This document shows positions 43,680-52,937 of a stretch of 64,000 nt of DNA, in pieces. Each line of letters starts with the position of its first letter. Position 1 is the first letter of the stretch. The stretch is taken from contig CAWEYW010000008.1 of the NCBI GenBank assembly GCA_963813415.1, positions 151,390 to 215,389 on the forward strand, read 5' to 3'. The DNA is from CAIWHR01 sp963813415 (GTDB taxonomy: Bacteria > Pseudomonadota > Gammaproteobacteria > Burkholderiales > Casimicrobiaceae). Made by a program: the position numbers and the translations under genes. The notes beneath the pieces were generated by a model that worked only from the letters and a program-made list of their open reading frames with translations, ran no database searches and had not been told where the DNA came from.

Positions 43680-43885
43680 CGCGCGGCACGGCGCGCGTGC
43701 GGTGCGCGGTCCCGCGGCTGCGGTGCTGCGCACGTGCTGCGGCCACCAAGGTTGGTGCTCACTTAGCGTGCGCGCGACGAAGCGCGGCGCGCGCGGTGGC
43801 CATCGATTCCGTCGGGCGCGCACTGGCGCGATGCAACACGCATGTCAAGCGTCGTCGCCGCTCGTCGCGTGACATCGACAGCGCA

Positions 43886-43914
43886 TTCCGCTGCGAGATT
43901 GGAATCGGTATAAT
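43886..43914 (+). promoter_or_regulatory. Promoter of the dusB-fis operon
   Basis: TATAAT at 43909-43914 in the context GGTATAATCCG, with TTCCGC at 43886-43891 and a 17-base spacer. The -10 is perfect and the -35 weak, as is usual for growth-rate-controlled fis promoters. The GC-rich CCGCTCC stretch just after the -10 could act as a stringent discriminator (inference). Confidence 0.55.
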
Positions 43915-43975
43915 CCGCTCCCCCCTGCGTCGTTTCCACATTCGCATCATCTCCAACATCGTTTCCCGACCGCAC

Positions 43976-45058
43976 GTGCATATCGGACCTTTCGTCATCG
44001 GGAACAACCTGGCCGTCGCGCCGATGGCCGGCGTCACCGATCGTCCCTTCCGGCAGCTGTGCAAGCGGCTCGGGGCCGGTTACGCGGTATCGGAGATGGT
44101 GGCGTCGAATCCGCGCCTGCGTGACACGCAGAAGTCGCTGCGCCGCATCGATCACGGCGGCGAAGTCGCGCCGATTGCGGTGCAGATCGCCGGCGCCGAT
44201 CCCGCGCAGATGGCCGATGCTGCGCGCTACAACGTCGATCGCGGCGCGCAGGTCATCGACATCAACATGGGGTGCCCTGCCAAGAAGGTGTGCAACGTCG
44301 CTGCAGGCTCGGCGCTGCTGCGCGACGAGCGGTTGGTGGGAGCGATCGTCGAAGCCGTCGTGCGCGCGGTGCCGGTTCCGGTGACGCTGAAGATCCGCAC
44401 GGGCTGGAGTCCCGCCGAGCGCAACGCGGTGCGCGTCGCGCGGATCGCCGAAGCAGCCGGCGTGCAGGCGCTGGCGGTGCACGGACGCACCCGTGCCTGT
44501 GCCTTCGTCGGGCACGTGGAATACGACACCATCGCTGCCGTGAAGGCTGCGGTGCGCGTGCCGGTGTGGGCCAACGGCGACGTGGACACGCCGCAGCGCG
44601 CCCGGGAAGTGCTGGCCGTGACGAACGCCGATGGCCTGATGATCGGCCGTGCGGCACAGGGGCGGCCCTGGATATTCCGCGAGATCGCGCACTATCTCGC
44701 GCACGGCGAAGAGCTGCCGGCCCCGACGGTCGCGGAAGCGCGCGCGCTCATCGTGGAGCATCTCGCCGATCATTACGCTTTCCACGGCGAGTCGATCGGC
44801 GTGCGCACGGCCCGCAAGCACCTCGGGTGGTACACGCGCGACCTCGCCGGCGGCGAAGCCTTCCGGCAGGAGATGAACGCGGCCCCGACCGCGATGGCGC
44901 AGGTCGCCGCGGTGAATCATTATTTCGACCGTCTGGCCGAGCATGGCGAGCGCCTCGACTACGTCCGGGACCCGTGCCCGTCCGTCGTCGACGCACGCTT
45001 CACGTTCGGCGCGGCAAGATCGGCAGCACTGCAGGGCGGGGAGGCCCTGGCCGCGTGA
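43976..45058 (+). CDS. dusB: tRNA-dihydrouridine synthase B
   Basis: 360 aa from GTG 43976, the first good start directly before IGPFVIGNNLAVAPMAGVTD, which is the usual N-terminus. FMN-barrel with MGCPAKKVCN (catalytic Cys) and NADGLMIGRAAQGRPW. Reduces uridine in the tRNA D-loop. Its stop overlaps the start of fis (GTGA), so the two are coupled as in E. coli. Confidence 0.94.
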   Translation: MHIGPFVIGNNLAVAPMAGVTDRPFRQLCKRLGAGYAVSEMVASNPRLRDTQKSLRRIDHGGEVAPIAVQIAGADPAQMADAARYNVDRGAQVIDINMGCPAKKVCNVAAGSALLRDERLVGAIVEAVVRAVPVPVTLKIRTGWSPAERNAVRVARIAEAAGVQALAVHGRTRACAFVGHVEYDTIAAVKAAVRVPVWANGDVDTPQRAREVLAVTNADGLMIGRAAQGRPWIFREIAHYLAHGEELPAPTVAEARALIVEHLADHYAFHGESIGVRTARKHLGWYTRDLAGGEAFRQEMNAAPTAMAQVAAVNHYFDRLAEHGERLDYVRDPCPSVVDARFTFGAARSAALQGGEALAA

Positions 45059-45312
45059 GAAAAACAGTTCGCATCAATGGCAGCAACGACATCTGCAGGA
45101 GTGTCGAGAAGTCACTGGACGAGTATTTCCGCAAGCTGGACGGCGAATCGCCGCACGGCATCTACGACATGGTGATCACCCATGTCGAGCGGACGCTCAT
45201 CTCCTCGGTCATGGAGCGCGCGAACGGCAACCAGACGCAGGCAGCGGACATGCTCGGCATGAACCGCAACACACTGCGCACCAAGCTCGCCAAGTACGGC
45301 ATCCGATCTTGA
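45055..45312 (+). CDS. fis: DNA-binding protein Fis
   Basis: 85 aa from GTG 45055, overlapping the dusB stop by four bases. C-terminal helix-turn-helix NQTQAADMLGMNRNTLRTKL is diagnostic; the N-terminal half IYDMVITHVERTLISSVMER forms the dimer core. Nucleoid protein and growth-phase regulator. A little shorter at the N-terminus than E. coli Fis (98 aa), normal for Betaproteobacteria. Confidence 0.93.
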   Translation: MRKTVRINGSNDICRSVEKSLDEYFRKLDGESPHGIYDMVITHVERTLISSVMERANGNQTQAADMLGMNRNTLRTKLAKYGIRS

Positions 45313-45348
45313 AGATCCCGCCCGCGAGCTAGCGTGCCGGCACGGCAG

Positions 45349-46941
45349 ATGTCCGCTCCCATCAGGCAGGCGTTGCTCTCCGTTTCGGTCAAGACCGGCG
45401 TGGTCGAGTTCGCGCGCGGCCTCGCGCAACTCGGCGTGCAACTCCTGTCCACGGGCGGCACGGCGCGCACGCTCAAGGACGCCGGCCTGCCGGTGACGGA
45501 GATCGCCGACTACACCGGCTTTCCCGAAATGCTCGATGGCCGGGTCAAGACGCTCCACCCCAAGGTGCACGGCGGCATCCTTGCACGACGCGACCTGCCC
45601 GGGCACGTCGCGTCACTCACCGAGCACGAGATCCCGACCATCGATCTCGTGGTGGTGAACCTCTATCCGTTTCGCGAGACGGTGGCACAGCCCGACTGCA
45701 GCCTGGCCGAAGCCATCGAGAACATCGACATCGGCGGCCCGACGATGGTGCGCGCCGCGGCCAAGAACTGGGAGCACGTCGGCATCGTGGTCGATCCCGG
45801 CGACTACCCGTCCATCCTCGAGGAGCTGCGCGCTGGCGGTGGCGTGCTCGGGGCCGAGACGCGCTTCGCCCTCGCGCGGAAGGCGTTCTCCCACACCGCT
45901 TCCTACGATGGCGCGATCTCCAACTGGCTCACGGCGCGCTCGCCTACCGGCGCACCGGCCGCGTTCCCGGACCGTTTCAACCTCCAGGCCGTGAAAGTGC
46001 AGGACCTGCGTTACGGCGAGAATCCGCACCAGCATGCGGCGTTCTATCGCGATGAATTCGCGACGCCGGGGAGCCTCGCCACGTACCGGCAACTGCAGGG
46101 CAAGGAGCTGTCGTACAACAACATCGCCGACGCCGATGCCGCCTGGGAGTGCGTCAAGTCGTTGCTCGATATCGGGGACGTCGCGGCCTGCGTGATCGTC
46201 AAGCACGCGAACCCCTGCGGGGCTGCCGTCGCGGCGACGACCCTGGACGCGTACCGCAAGGCCTTCGCCACGGACCCGACGTCGGCCTTCGGGGGCATCA
46301 TCGCGTTCAACCATCCGGTCGATGCCGCCACGGTCGAGGTCGTCTCGGCACAGTTCCTCGAGGTGCTGATCGCGCCGGGTTACACGACCGACGCCCTCGA
46401 GCTGATCCGGCGCAAGGTGAACGTGCGCGTGCTGGAGATTGCGCTGCCCCGCGTGCCGCAGCGTCCCGGCGTCGCCGCCTGGGACCTGAAGCGCGTCGGT
46501 GGCGGCCTGCTGCTGCAGACGCCGGACGTCGACCATCTTCTCGGCACGGACGTCCGCGTCGTGACCAAGAAGGCGCCGACCGTCGACCAGCTCGCCGATC
46601 TCATGTTCGCGTGGCGCATCGCGCGCTTCGTCAAATCCAACGCCATCGTGTATTGCGCCGACCTCGGCACGCTCGGTGTCGGGGCAGGGCAGATGAGTCG
46701 GGTCGATTCCGCCCGCATCGCGGCGATCAAGGCCGACAACGCGGGACTTTCTCTTGCAGGTTCGGTCGTCGCATCGGACGCATTCTTTCCTTTCCGCGAC
46801 GGCCTCGACGTGGTCGCCGACAACGGCGCGGTCGCCGTGATCCAGCCCGGGGGCAGCGTGCGCGACCAGGAGGTCATCGCCGCGGCCGACGAGCGTGGCA
46901 TCGCGATGGTCTTCACCGGGATCCGCCACTTCCGTCACTGA
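45349..46941 (+). CDS. purH: Bifunctional AICAR transformylase / IMP cyclohydrolase
   Basis: 530 aa from ATG 45349 (a GTG at 45334 is also in frame). N-terminal cyclohydrolase VKTGVVEFARGLAQLGVQLL and LDGRVKTLHPKVHGGI; C-terminal transformylase QDLRYGENPHQHAAFY and VIVKHANPCGAA with the catalytic Lys-His. Last two steps of IMP synthesis. dusB-fis-purH order is common in this class. Confidence 0.96.
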   Translation: MSAPIRQALLSVSVKTGVVEFARGLAQLGVQLLSTGGTARTLKDAGLPVTEIADYTGFPEMLDGRVKTLHPKVHGGILARRDLPGHVASLTEHEIPTIDLVVVNLYPFRETVAQPDCSLAEAIENIDIGGPTMVRAAAKNWEHVGIVVDPGDYPSILEELRAGGGVLGAETRFALARKAFSHTASYDGAISNWLTARSPTGAPAAFPDRFNLQAVKVQDLRYGENPHQHAAFYRDEFATPGSLATYRQLQGKELSYNNIADADAAWECVKSLLDIGDVAACVIVKHANPCGAAVAATTLDAYRKAFATDPTSAFGGIIAFNHPVDAATVEVVSAQFLEVLIAPGYTTDALELIRRKVNVRVLEIALPRVPQRPGVAAWDLKRVGGGLLLQTPDVDHLLGTDVRVVTKKAPTVDQLADLMFAWRIARFVKSNAIVYCADLGTLGVGAGQMSRVDSARIAAIKADNAGLSLAGSVVASDAFFPFRDGLDVVADNGAVAVIQPGGSVRDQEVIAAADERGIAMVFTGIRHFRH

Positions 46942-46971
46942 TTCACCGCGGCGGGCCCCGCGGAACAATCC

Positions 46972-47556
46972 ATGCACAAGACTTTACGGCGCGCCACGCG
47001 TGCCTTCCTGCTGTCTGCCACTCTCACCGCCGCCTCCGCCGCCCATGCCTTCGTGCCTTGCGACAGGCTGTGGAGCTGGCTCGAATATCAATGCGCGGGC
47101 GTCAAGGACGCCTGGCGCACCGGCACTTCCGACCTGTACCTCACCGGCTACACCCATCATGACCGCGGCACGTACACTCCCGAGAAGATCGCCGAATTCA
47201 ACGAGGAGTCATGGGGCGGCGGATACGGCATCTCGAGGCGCAACGAACGTGGCGACGCCTTCGGCTGGTACGGCCTCATGTTCCGCGATTCGCACTACAA
47301 GTACACCAAGATGGCGGGCTGGACCTGGATGACGTACTGGCCTGCACAAGGCGAGAATGCGGTCGGCCTCGGCTACACCGCTTTCCTGGGCTCGCGCCCG
47401 GACATCTACAGCGGGGTGCCGTTCCCGGGCGTGCTGCCTCTTGCGAGCGTGCGGTTCGGTCAGCTCGAGATCATGGGCACCTACATTCCCAAGGTGAGCG
47501 CGGGCACCACCGGCAACGGTAACGTCGCGTTCGCGTTCATCCGCATCCACTTCTAG
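46972..47556 (+). CDS. pagP: Lipid A palmitoyltransferase PagP
   Basis: 194 aa. Signal peptide RAFLLSATLTAASAAHA, then an eight-stranded barrel-type sequence. PagP active residues are recognisable: His in LTGYTHHDRGTY and the Asp-Ser pair in MFRDSHYKY; ESWGGGYGISRRNERGD is conserved. Adds palmitate to lipid A in the outer membrane. It lies between purH (30 bp) and purD (17 bp), so it may be carried on a purine-gene transcript, an odd setting for an envelope enzyme. Confidence 0.85.
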   Translation: MHKTLRRATRAFLLSATLTAASAAHAFVPCDRLWSWLEYQCAGVKDAWRTGTSDLYLTGYTHHDRGTYTPEKIAEFNEESWGGGYGISRRNERGDAFGWYGLMFRDSHYKYTKMAGWTWMTYWPAQGENAVGLGYTAFLGSRPDIYSGVPFPGVLPLASVRFGQLEIMGTYIPKVSAGTTGNGNVAFAFIRIHF

Positions 47557-47573
47557 CGTCTCGGAGACGATCG

Positions 47574-48848
47574 ATGAAGGTCCTGGTGATCGGTGGCGGC
47601 GGGCGGGAGCACGCGTTCGCGTGGAAGCTGGCGCAGTCGCCGCGCGTGTCGAACGTGTTTGTCGCACCCGGCAACGCAGGCACGGCGCGCGAGCCCGGCG
47701 TCACCAACATCGCCATCACCGGGATCCCCGAACTGGTCGCGTTCGCGCGGGAACGGCAGATCGCGCTCACGGTCGTCGGTCCGGAAGCGCCGCTGGCCGC
47801 CGGCGTGGTCGATGCATTCCTGGCAGCAGGACTGCGCATCTTCGGGCCCACCAGGGCCGCCGCACAGCTCGAGAGCTCCAAGGACTTCGCCAAGGCGTTC
47901 ATGGCGCGCCACGACATCCCGACCGCGGGCTATCGCACGTTCACCGACGCAACGGCCGCCCGCACCTACGTGGCCGAACGCGGAGCGCCGATCGTGGTCA
48001 AGGCCGACGGGCTCGCCGCCGGCAAGGGCGTGGTCGTGGCGGCGAGCGTTGCCGAGGCGCAACGCGCGATCGACGCCATGCTGGTCGACAACGCGATGGG
48101 CGACGCCGGGGCGCGGGTCGTGATCGAGGATTGCCTCATCGGCGAGGAGGCGAGCTTCATCGTGCTGGTGGATGGCGAGCACGTGCTGCCGCTCGCGTCG
48201 TCGCAGGACCACAAGCGCCTGCGCGACGGCGACGAGGGCCCCAACACCGGCGGCATGGGGGCGTACTCGCCTGCGCCCGTGGTCACGCCGGAGGTGCACG
48301 CGCGGATCATGCGCGAAGTGATCGTGCCCACGGTCGCCGGGATGGCGGCGGAGGGCCACCGCTATACCGGGTTCCTGTACGCCGGCGTCATGATCGACGC
48401 GGGCGTGCCGCGCGTGCTCGAGTTCAACTGCCGCATGGGCGATCCGGAGACGCAGCCCATCGTGCTGCGGCTCAAATCGGATCTGTTCGAGCTGCTCGAT
48501 CACGCCATCGAGGGCAGGCTCGACACGGTGGATGCCGAATGGGACCGGCGCACTGCCGTGGGCGTGGTGCTCGCTGCGGCAGGTTATCCCGACACGCCAC
48601 GACAGGGTGATCTCATCCAAGGACTCGACGAAAGCCTGCCGGACGTGAAGGTGTTCCATGCCGGCACGCGGATTGCTCCGGAAGGCGCGGTGGTGAGCGG
48701 CGGGCGCGTGCTCTGCGTCACCGCCCTCGGCGATTCGGTGCGTCAGGCGCAGCGTCTCGCGTATGCAGCCGTGGCCCGGATCCGGTTCGCCGGCATGCAG
48801 TACCGGACCGACATCGCGCATCGCGCGTTGGCGTCGCGCAAGGCCTGA
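47574..48848 (+). CDS. purD: Phosphoribosylamine-glycine ligase
   Basis: 424 aa, ATP-grasp. N-terminal VLVIGGGGREHAFAWKLAQS and ATP-grasp core DHKRLRDGDEGPNTGGMGAYS are diagnostic. Forms GAR in purine synthesis. Followed by hemF after 3 bp. Confidence 0.96.
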   Translation: MKVLVIGGGGREHAFAWKLAQSPRVSNVFVAPGNAGTAREPGVTNIAITGIPELVAFARERQIALTVVGPEAPLAAGVVDAFLAAGLRIFGPTRAAAQLESSKDFAKAFMARHDIPTAGYRTFTDATAARTYVAERGAPIVVKADGLAAGKGVVVAASVAEAQRAIDAMLVDNAMGDAGARVVIEDCLIGEEASFIVLVDGEHVLPLASSQDHKRLRDGDEGPNTGGMGAYSPAPVVTPEVHARIMREVIVPTVAGMAAEGHRYTGFLYAGVMIDAGVPRVLEFNCRMGDPETQPIVLRLKSDLFELLDHAIEGRLDTVDAEWDRRTAVGVVLAAAGYPDTPRQGDLIQGLDESLPDVKVFHAGTRIAPEGAVVSGGRVLCVTALGDSVRQAQRLAYAAVARIRFAGMQYRTDIAHRALASRKA

Positions 48849-48851
48849 GCC

Positions 48852-49769
48852 GTGGACGTCGCTGCGCCCTACGCATACTTGACGGACCTGCAGGTGCGCA
48901 TCGTCGCCGGGCTCGAAGCCATCGACGGCCTGCCATTCCGGCGTGACGAGTGGACCCGTCCCGAAGGCGGCGGGGGCATCGCGCGCGTCATCGAGGAAGG
49001 CAACGTGCTCGAGCGCGGCGGCGTCAACTTCTCGCACGTACGGGGCGAGCGCCTGCCGCCGTCGGCCAGCGCGGGTCGTCCGGAAATCGCGGGCCGTGCC
49101 TGGGAAGCGATGGGCGTGTCGCTGGTGCTGCATCCTCGCAACCCGTACGCCCCGACCGTGCATCTCAACGTGCGCATGTTCGTCGCGCATGCCGCGACCG
49201 CGCACGAAGCGGACGTCTGGTGGTTCGGCGGCGGCATGGACCTCACGCCCTATTACGGCGACGAAGACGATGTGCGCCACTTCCACCGCACCTGTCGCGC
49301 TGCGCTCGCGCCCTTCGGCGACGGCGTTCATGCGCGCTACAGCAAGTGGTGCGACGAGTACTTCTATCTCAAACACCGGCGCGAGCCGCGCGGCATCGGC
49401 GGCATTTTCTACGACGACCTGCAGGACGGCGGTTTCGAGCGCTGCTTTGCGCTGACCCGCAGCGTCGGCGATCATTTTCTCGACGCGTACGCACCGATCC
49501 TCGTCCGCCGCAAGGACACGCCGTTCGGCGAGCGCGAGCGCGATTTCCAGGCCTACCGCCGCGGCCGTTACGTCGAGTTCAACCTGGTGTGGGATCGCGG
49601 GACGCTCTTCGGGCTGCAGTCGAATGGCCGCACGGAGGCGATACTGATGTCCCTGCCGCCGATCGTGAAATGGCGCTACGACTGGAAGCCCGCGCCCGGC
49701 ACGCCCGAAGCACGCCTCTACAGCGAGTTCCTGGTTGCGCGCGACTGGCTCGGCGATGAGAAAGGCTGA
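48852..49769 (+). CDS. hemF: Oxygen-dependent coproporphyrinogen III oxidase
   Basis: 305 aa from GTG 48852, three bases after purD. EEGNVLERGGVNFSHVRG, WWFGGGMDLTPYYG and GIGGIFYDDLQDGGFE are the HemF signatures. Aerobic haem synthesis, coproporphyrinogen III to protoporphyrinogen IX. Confidence 0.96.
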   Translation: MDVAAPYAYLTDLQVRIVAGLEAIDGLPFRRDEWTRPEGGGGIARVIEEGNVLERGGVNFSHVRGERLPPSASAGRPEIAGRAWEAMGVSLVLHPRNPYAPTVHLNVRMFVAHAATAHEADVWWFGGGMDLTPYYGDEDDVRHFHRTCRAALAPFGDGVHARYSKWCDEYFYLKHRREPRGIGGIFYDDLQDGGFERCFALTRSVGDHFLDAYAPILVRRKDTPFGERERDFQAYRRGRYVEFNLVWDRGTLFGLQSNGRTEAILMSLPPIVKWRYDWKPAPGTPEARLYSEFLVARDWLGDEKG

Positions 49770-49776
49770 TCGCGCG

Positions 49777-50343
49777 ATGAACACCGGCAAGCGTGACGAC
49801 GACCATCTGATCGAGCACACGGTTTCCTCGGCGCAGGTGTTCGAGGGCAAGCTCCTCGACGTGCGCCGCGATGTCGTGCGCCTGCCCGATGGCAGCACGG
49901 CGACGCGCGAGTACATCGTTCACAACGGTGCGGTGTTGATGGTGCCGGTGCTGCCGGATGGCAGGCTCGTGGTGGAACGGCAGTACCGCTACGCCAACCG
50001 GCGCGTGTTCATCGAGTTTCCCGCGGGCAAGCTCGACCCGGGCGAGGACGCACTCACGACGGCGAAGCGCGAGCTGATCGAGGAGGCCGGGTACACCGCG
50101 TCGACATGGACCTATCTCGGGGTCATCCACCCGATCATCTCCTACTCGACCGAGGCGATCGACATGTACGTCGCGGAAGGCCTGCAGCACGTCGGCGCGA
50201 AGCTCGACGACGGCGAGTTCCTGGAGATCCTCGAGTTCACCGTCGACGACATGCTCGGGGCGCTCGACCGCGGCGAAATCACCGACGCGAAGACCGTCAC
50301 CGCGCTCCTGCTCTACGCGCGGCGCATCGGCCACCGGGGATGA
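49777..50343 (+). CDS. NUDIX hydrolase, ADP-ribose pyrophosphatase type
   Basis: 188 aa from ATG 49777 (ATG 49756 overlaps hemF). Full Nudix box GKLDPGEDALTTAKRELIEE with AGY after it, and FPAGKLD plus a YRYANRRVFIEFP N-part as in ADP-ribose pyrophosphatases. Its stop overlaps the acylphosphatase start (ATGA). Confidence 0.9.
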   Translation: MNTGKRDDDHLIEHTVSSAQVFEGKLLDVRRDVVRLPDGSTATREYIVHNGAVLMVPVLPDGRLVVERQYRYANRRVFIEFPAGKLDPGEDALTTAKRELIEEAGYTASTWTYLGVIHPIISYSTEAIDMYVAEGLQHVGAKLDDGEFLEILEFTVDDMLGALDRGEITDAKTVTALLLYARRIGHRG

Positions 50344-50615
50344 TTGCGCGGCGCGTGCTCATCGCGGGCCGCGTCCAGGGCGTCGGGTTTCGCGAGGGTC
50401 TCGTCACCGTGGCCCTCGGTGCGGGCGTGGCCGGCTGGGTGCGCAACACGCGCGACGGCGCCGTCGAGGCATTCGTGCAGGGGGACGAGGCCGCGGTGGA
50501 CGGCGTGCTCGCGTGGTGCCGTCGCGGACCGCCACTCGCGCAGGTCAGGACGCTCGACATGACTCCCGCCGCATTTGACGCGGCGCTCAGCAGCTTCGTG
50601 CGCCAGCCGACGTAG
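50340..50615 (+). CDS. acyP: Acylphosphatase
   Basis: 91 aa from ATG 50340, overlapping the NUDIX stop by four bases. GRVQGVGFREGL carries the catalytic Arg; GWVRNTRDGAVEAFVQG carries the catalytic Asn. Hydrolyses acyl phosphates. Four bases separate its end from the convergent membrane protein gene. Confidence 0.92.
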   Translation: MIARRVLIAGRVQGVGFREGLVTVALGAGVAGWVRNTRDGAVEAFVQGDEAAVDGVLAWCRRGPPLAQVRTLDMTPAAFDAALSSFVRQPT

Positions 50616-50619
50616 CGCG

Positions 50620-51372
50620 TCAATCCACCTCCGGCGCCTCGCCCACGCCGAACACATCGCGCCAGGCGGTGTAGGACGACGCAGCCCACAGGGGCAGGAC
50701 GAGCAGCAGGCCAACCATCGTCATCATCCCGAACGCGAGCAGGACCAGGGAGAGCGCGGCGTAGACGAGCAACGGCGCGGTATTGAGCACGAATCCGTTC
50801 CAGCTTGCGGCGAATGCCTGCGCCAGGTCCACGCGCTCCAACAGCACGTGCAGCGGCACGAACACCACCGGCAGCGATGCCAGCATGCCGATGGCGTACA
50901 CGCCGATCCACGCCGATGGTGTCAGGTCGTCGGTGCCGCCATGGGCGAGAAACAGGTTCGCATCGGCGATCCACCATGCGGCGAATGCCTCGGCGAGGAA
51001 CGTCACCAGGCTGGCGATCACGATGGCGGTCACCGCCCCGCCCGGGGCGCGGAACGCGGCGAGTGCATGCGCGACGCGCGGCTGACCGTGCCCATCGGCG
51101 GCGGCGGCCGCGAACAGCATCCCGTAACCGACGAGCGGGGCGAGGATGTTCGAGAACACCGGCCATGGGTCCGGCAGGAACTGGAACACGAACTCGGTCA
51201 GGATCGTCAGCCCGGCGAGCGCGATCCACACGCCGGGCTTGCGCTTGAAGAGGCGCAGCGCGTCCTCGAACCACGTCAGGGCGTGCTGCCACGGCACCGC
51301 GTGGGGATGCAGGTGCGCCGGCGGCGGCTCGGGCCCGAACGGTGTTGGTGCGTTCGGCGGCAGCTCCGGCAT
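50620..51372 (-). CDS. BPSS1780-type multi-spanning membrane protein
   Basis: 250 aa from ATG 51372 (a TTG at 51378 is in frame). Hydrophilic, proline-rich N-terminus, then WFEDALRLFKRKPGVWIALA and five to six membrane segments. Matches the BPSS1780 family of Betaproteobacteria, function unknown. It starts 2 bp after livF and may be read through from the liv operon. Confidence 0.75.
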   Translation of the reverse strand: MPELPPNAPTPFGPEPPPAHLHPHAVPWQHALTWFEDALRLFKRKPGVWIALAGLTILTEFVFQFLPDPWPVFSNILAPLVGYGMLFAAAAADGHGQPRVAHALAAFRAPGGAVTAIVIASLVTFLAEAFAAWWIADANLFLAHGGTDDLTPSAWIGVYAIGMLASLPVVFVPLHVLLERVDLAQAFAASWNGFVLNTAPLLVYAALSLVLLAFGMMTMVGLLLVLPLWAASSYTAWRDVFGVGEAPEVD

Positions 51373-51374
51373 CG

Positions 51375-52121
51375 TCAAGTCGCCGTCTCGCCGAGATAGG
51401 CGGCGCGCACGGCGGGGTTGTCGAGCAGACTCGCCGAGACCCCGGAGAGTGTGACCGCACCGGATTCCATCACGTATCCGCGATCGCTGACTTCAAGGGC
51501 GAGCTTCGCGTTCTGCTCGATCAGCAGCATCGTCACGCCTTCGGCCGACACAGTCTGGATCGTTTCGAAGACCTTCTGCACCATCAACGGCGCGAGACCC
51601 ATCGATGGCTCGTCGAGCAGCAGCAGCGAGGGCCGTGACATCAGGGCGCGGGCCATGGCGAGCATCTGCTGCTCGCCCCCGGACAGCGTGCCTGCGGTCT
51701 GCCGGCGACGCTCCTTCAGGCGTGGGAACAGCGTGAACGCGCGCTCGACGTCCTGCCGGATGCCCGCGGTGTCGTGGCGTGCATATGCGCCCATCGCGAG
51801 GTTCTCCTCGATGGTGAGCGCGCCGAAGACCCCGCGTCCCTCAGGGACCATCGCCAGTCCCTTGCGCACCAACTCGAAGGCGGGCCGTCCCGTGATGTTC
51901 TCGCCGCGATAGCGGATCGTGCCGTGCTTCACCGGCTGCAGCCCGCAGATGCCCTTGAGGGTCGTCGTCTTGCCCGCACCATTCGCCCCGATCAGGCAGA
52001 CCAGCTCGCCCTGGGCAACCACGATGTCGATACCCTTGACCGCCTGGATGCCGCCATAGGAAACCTGCAGTCCGGCGACGTCGAGCAGCATCGCCGCCTT
52101 CGCGCCCGGTGCCTCCGTCAT
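51375..52121 (-). CDS. livF: Branched-chain amino-acid ABC transporter ATP-binding protein LivF
   Basis: 248 aa. Walker A GANGAGKTT, signature LSGGEQQMLAMARAL, Walker B LLLLDEPSMGLAP. Its start overlaps the livG end by four bases. Powers the LivHM permease. Confidence 0.93.
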   Translation of the reverse strand: MTEAPGAKAAMLLDVAGLQVSYGGIQAVKGIDIVVAQGELVCLIGANGAGKTTTLKGICGLQPVKHGTIRYRGENITGRPAFELVRKGLAMVPEGRGVFGALTIEENLAMGAYARHDTAGIRQDVERAFTLFPRLKERRRQTAGTLSGGEQQMLAMARALMSRPSLLLLDEPSMGLAPLMVQKVFETIQTVSAEGVTMLLIEQNAKLALEVSDRGYVMESGAVTLSGVSASLLDNPAVRAAYLGETAT

Positions 52122-52927
52122 GCGGCCCCCGGGACGGCGGCTGGCTTATGGATGGCGATATCTCCGCCCAGATACGCCGCGATGACCTTCGCGTCCTTCT
52201 GCACATCGGCGGCGCTGCCTTCGGCGATCTTGCGGCCATAGTCGAGCACCAGGACACGATCGCACACGCTCATGACGAGCTTCATATCGTGCTCGATCAG
52301 CAGGATGGTCGTGCCGTCGCGGCGGATATCGTCGAGCAGGGTGCGCAGCCCGGCCGTCTCGGTGGCGTTCATGCCGGCGGCAGGCTCGTCCAGCGCCAGC
52401 AGCTTCGGATCCGTGGCGAGCGCGCGCGCGATCTCGAGCCGCCGCTGATCACCGTACGGCAAATGCTTGGCGAGATCGTTCGCCCGCTTGGCGACGCCCA
52501 CGTAGCGCAGGAGCTCGTAGGCGCGCTTCTCGATGGCCTGCTCCTCGGCGCGGGTCCGTGCGTCGCGCAGGATCGCGCCGAACACGCCCGCACGGGTGCG
52601 CACGTGCCGCCCGATCATGACGTTCTCGAGCGCAGTGAGGTTCGCGAACAGCCGGATGTTCTGGAACGTGCGGGCGATGCCGCGCGCGGCGACCTGGTGC
52701 GGCGGCAGGTTCGCGAGCGGCTCGCCGTCGAAGGTGAAGGTGCCGGAGTCCGCGGCGTAGATCCCGGTAAGCACATTGAAAAGCGACGTCTTCCCGGCGC
52801 CATTGGGTCCGATGAGGCCGTAGATCTCGCCGCGGAGGATCGTGAAGCCGACGTCCGCGAGGGCATGCACGCCGCCGAAGCGCTTGCTGATGCCGCTCGC
52901 CTTGAGCAGGACGGGGCGTTCGCTCAT
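52118..52927 (-). CDS. livG: Branched-chain amino-acid ABC transporter ATP-binding protein LivG
   Basis: 269 aa. Walker A GPNGAGKTS, long LivG-type insert RTFQNIRLFANLTALENVMI, signature PYGDQRRLEIARAL and LLALDEPAAGMN. Second ATPase of the pair. Confidence 0.93.
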   Translation of the reverse strand: MSERPVLLKASGISKRFGGVHALADVGFTILRGEIYGLIGPNGAGKTSLFNVLTGIYAADSGTFTFDGEPLANLPPHQVAARGIARTFQNIRLFANLTALENVMIGRHVRTRAGVFGAILRDARTRAEEQAIEKRAYELLRYVGVAKRANDLAKHLPYGDQRRLEIARALATDPKLLALDEPAAGMNATETAGLRTLLDDIRRDGTTILLIEHDMKLVMSVCDRVLVLDYGRKIAEGSAADVQKDAKVIAAYLGGDIAIHKPAAVPGAA

Positions 52928-52937
52928 CCCTGCCGCG

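Larger units (their letters stand above)
43644..43975. other. Intergenic region ubiH / dusB with promoter elements
   Basis: 332 bp. Holds an FNR/ANR-like box at 43666-43679 and a TATAAT-type promoter ending at 43914. No gene with a credible start is visible between them. Confidence 0.5.
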
